A program made the translations under genes and the position numbers. 64,000 nt of DNA from Haemonchus contortus (taxonomy: Eukaryota > Nematoda > Chromadorea > Rhabditida > Trichostrongylidae). The notes beneath the pieces are model-generated. The model was given only the letters and a program-made list of their open reading frames with translations. It had not been told where the DNA came from and searched no databases. Shown here in pieces: positions 61,898 to 64,000 of the stretch. The stretch is from positions 1,398,302 through 1,462,301 of the forward strand of contig LS997567.1 of the NCBI GenBank assembly GCA_000469685.2, written 5' to 3'. Position 1 is the first letter of the stretch. Every line of letters starts with the position of its first letter.

Positions 61898-62041
61898 TTT
61901 TTGATCTTCAGGCAGAGAATGATCGCGGCTAAATAGCCGTCGTCTGATTGTGGAGATGAACATTATCTTAGAAAAAAACTTTACCCACACAACCAGACGA
62001 CGACTAATCGGTGACTCTCATTCTATGGCTGAAGATCAAAA
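61898..62041. repeat. fold-back (MITE-like) element
   Basis: The left arm TTTTTGATCTTCAG...GAGAATGA...CCGTCGTCTGATTGTG is an imperfect inverted copy of the right arm, which ends ...GGCTGAAGATCAAAAG. The arms are about 55 bp with about 35 bp between them. A GGTGACTCTCA string occurs at about 61864 and again at 62010. No coding capacity. Confidence 0.6.
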
Positions 62042-64000
62042 GCTCAGGATACATCTCCAAGGGTGTATGAAGTATGATCACCTTAAAGACAACCTGCTTT
62101 TACTTATTCACGGGTACTTGTTCAGGTCTCGATCCATCTAGAGCCACTAAAGGCCACGTTCATTTTAAGATTGACCTTTGGTGCTTCGTGTCAGTTCCTG
62201 TTCCGCATTAAGCCCATTGCACCCTTTCGGTATTACTGACGTAGAATCACTAGTTCGCATTTCCGGTGGGCAAAATCCCCCTGTCAATCAAAACGCCGCC
62301 TTTACGAAAGTTGTTGATGGAATTTTTCACGGCAAACGAGTACTCAGCCAACTGATGATGACCAAACGATCCCCCTTATTTCTACTCGCTGTCCACCCAC
62401 TACTGGTTCATTCCGTACTCTAGCATCATCATGATGGTCGTAAGTGGGCATGATAAAATAAAATGAAACTAAAAATAAAGAAAAATGTGAAGACTTCCAG
62501 CATAGGAAGCGCTGCGCCCCCAGCACCCAGCTTGGCAGTCATTCTAGCAGATGTTTGGCTGAGATGGACGAGATCTGGTCCATTTCTCATTCTGCATCTC
62601 TCCTCAGTTATTCCTTTCTTGCGAGCTTTCTTAGGGCTTCAGAACATTTCTGTAAGAGGAAGTCGAGGGTTTTCTTGCAAGAGTCAATGATATTGGCTGA
62701 TTCCCGGTGAATGGAGCTATGTCGTTTCGTCCGTGTGCCACTTTCATAAGGGTCTCCTTATACAGGGTCCGTGTTCTCCTCGTTTTGTAGTACTGTCTTC
62801 ATTATTAATTTTTGTGTTGCCATGTTCCCTAGAAGAACTAACACAATTGGAGACATTCTTGTCCCCTATCTGGTCAGTGGATCGATACCTCCCTAGAATA
62901 AGCGAACATCGGTTACTTCAGAGATGGTTGCTAGAAATGGGAAGTCCCAGAGAGAATAGACTTACTGACGTGAACTTTGGCTGGCTATGTAATTCATTGT
63001 AAAGGCCAACTGCGCTGCGCACTTAAACGCCTTTACGATCCCGAATGGAAGTTTCCCTTGAGCCCCTAAATGGGATTAATCAACGTAAAACGCCTGCTCT
63101 GTTTTATTGTTTGCCATTGCAACTATATTTTCAATAGGCTAGTATTTGTACTGAGCTGGTAAATGAACTAAAAGGTTTGTAGCCATGAGTTTTTGGTAGA
63201 ATGCATATGTAAATAACCCAAATTGATGGAAAAATCGGTTTTCAGTGACAAAAAGTCGTGAGGGGATAGATCAGTATTTGAAAACCAATCTATAGTTTTA
63301 CGACAGCGATTTGCGAGTAATTGTGGAAGAGAAAGTTTTCAAGTTAAAGGTGGAAGTAGCATCGTGATTCGTAGACCTTGAGCCCTGGTCTATATTGCCT
63401 CGAATGCTGCTCATCTCTCCATTCATACACGTGCGGATGCTCGCGGGTAGCTGACTCAGTGATTTGTCGTGTCGTCTGCGCTCTCTTGCAGCACGCCTCA
63501 CCAATTGCCATTTCCTTCTCTAGTGAGAAATCGTGTAAGCATAAGTTTGCGGGAAAAACTGGCTATTTTGTCGTCATTGACGCAGTTATGGTATCTAACT
63601 TGACATGGAAAGTTTTTTGGGGCATATCGATGCACTTATTATTGACTTCAAGGCTCAACCTTCGTTCAGCTCCTGCCGTACTTCCCCCTTTGGACCCTCT
63701 CAATTGAAATCCTTTGGGTCCCTTCCAACCCTCTCAGTTAAACACCTTTAGGGCTAAAGGAATGGCTTTACCCTCTTTTTTATTCATCTGCTAACCGCAA
63801 CTACAATAAGCTTGCTCCCTATTTATGATAGTAAGCAATCTTCTTGAATCCTCATAAGTCAGCCCTCATAGGACTTTACTCATACCCTTTTTTTGAGAAG
63901 AAAGACTTAATCCTGCATTTTTATCGTAGCAGAAATTCGCATTCATTCGCTATTTTTCAATATCCCTGCAAGAAATGAATACGTAATAAAAGACTCTACC
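62042..64000. other. end of window, no supported gene
   Basis: One exon-like segment lies on the plus strand at 62833-62969 (LSPIWSVDRYLPRISEHRLL, acceptor CCCTAG, donor GTGAAC), but no partner exon was found. A minus-strand frame, 63298-63504, is protein-like in places. Neither is strong enough to call a gene. Confidence 0.3.

Overview
Nuclear DNA of a eukaryote, best explained as a clade V parasitic (strongylid or hookworm-like) nematode. The evidence is small exons with TTTCAG-type 3' splice sites, introns of tens of bases to several kb, a PKA regulatory subunit that matches C. elegans KIN-2 almost codon for codon, a nematode-style X-box, closely spaced same-strand gene pairs, and many diverged repeats. 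There are no rRNA genes, no CRISPR arrays and no intact tRNA. Most long open frames are chance; real genes were found by joining exons whose splice phases agree.

Layout. About 2.0-17.3 kb (minus): a kinesin-8 gene of the KIF19 / KLP-13 type, start at 17270, complete motor domain and coiled-coil tail, with an X-box 71 bp upstream of its start. 17.4-19.6 kb: divergent GC-rich upstream region. 19.6-27.8 kb (plus): kin-2, ten coding exons (367 aa), plus an alternative first exon at 20868 that would replace the dimerization/docking domain with an N-myristoylation signal. 27.8-29.2 kb: convergent 3' ends. 29.2-32.6 kb (minus): unidentified gene 'E'. 32.9 to at least 42.9 kb (minus): large unidentified gene 'B'; its stop lies 270 bp before the start of E. 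45.8-53.5 kb (minus): gene 'S', a secreted Pro/Thr-rich protein built from phase-1 exons. 53.8-55.1 kb (minus): gene 'C', ending 302 bp before S. 55-64 kb: mostly non-coding, with a LINE reverse-transcriptase fragment, weak exon-like plus-strand segments and a fold-back element.

How the parts relate. The kinesin and kin-2 diverge from one GC-rich region; the X-box predicts cilium-specific (RFX/DAF-19) control of the kinesin. B-E and C-S are each head-to-tail on the minus strand with about 300 bp between stop and next start, the arrangement of trans-spliced nematode operons. A tRNA-derived SINE-like family is scattered through introns and intergenic DNA. Genes B, E, S and C could not be named from sequence alone; their exon models rest on splice-site and phase agreement, not on homology.
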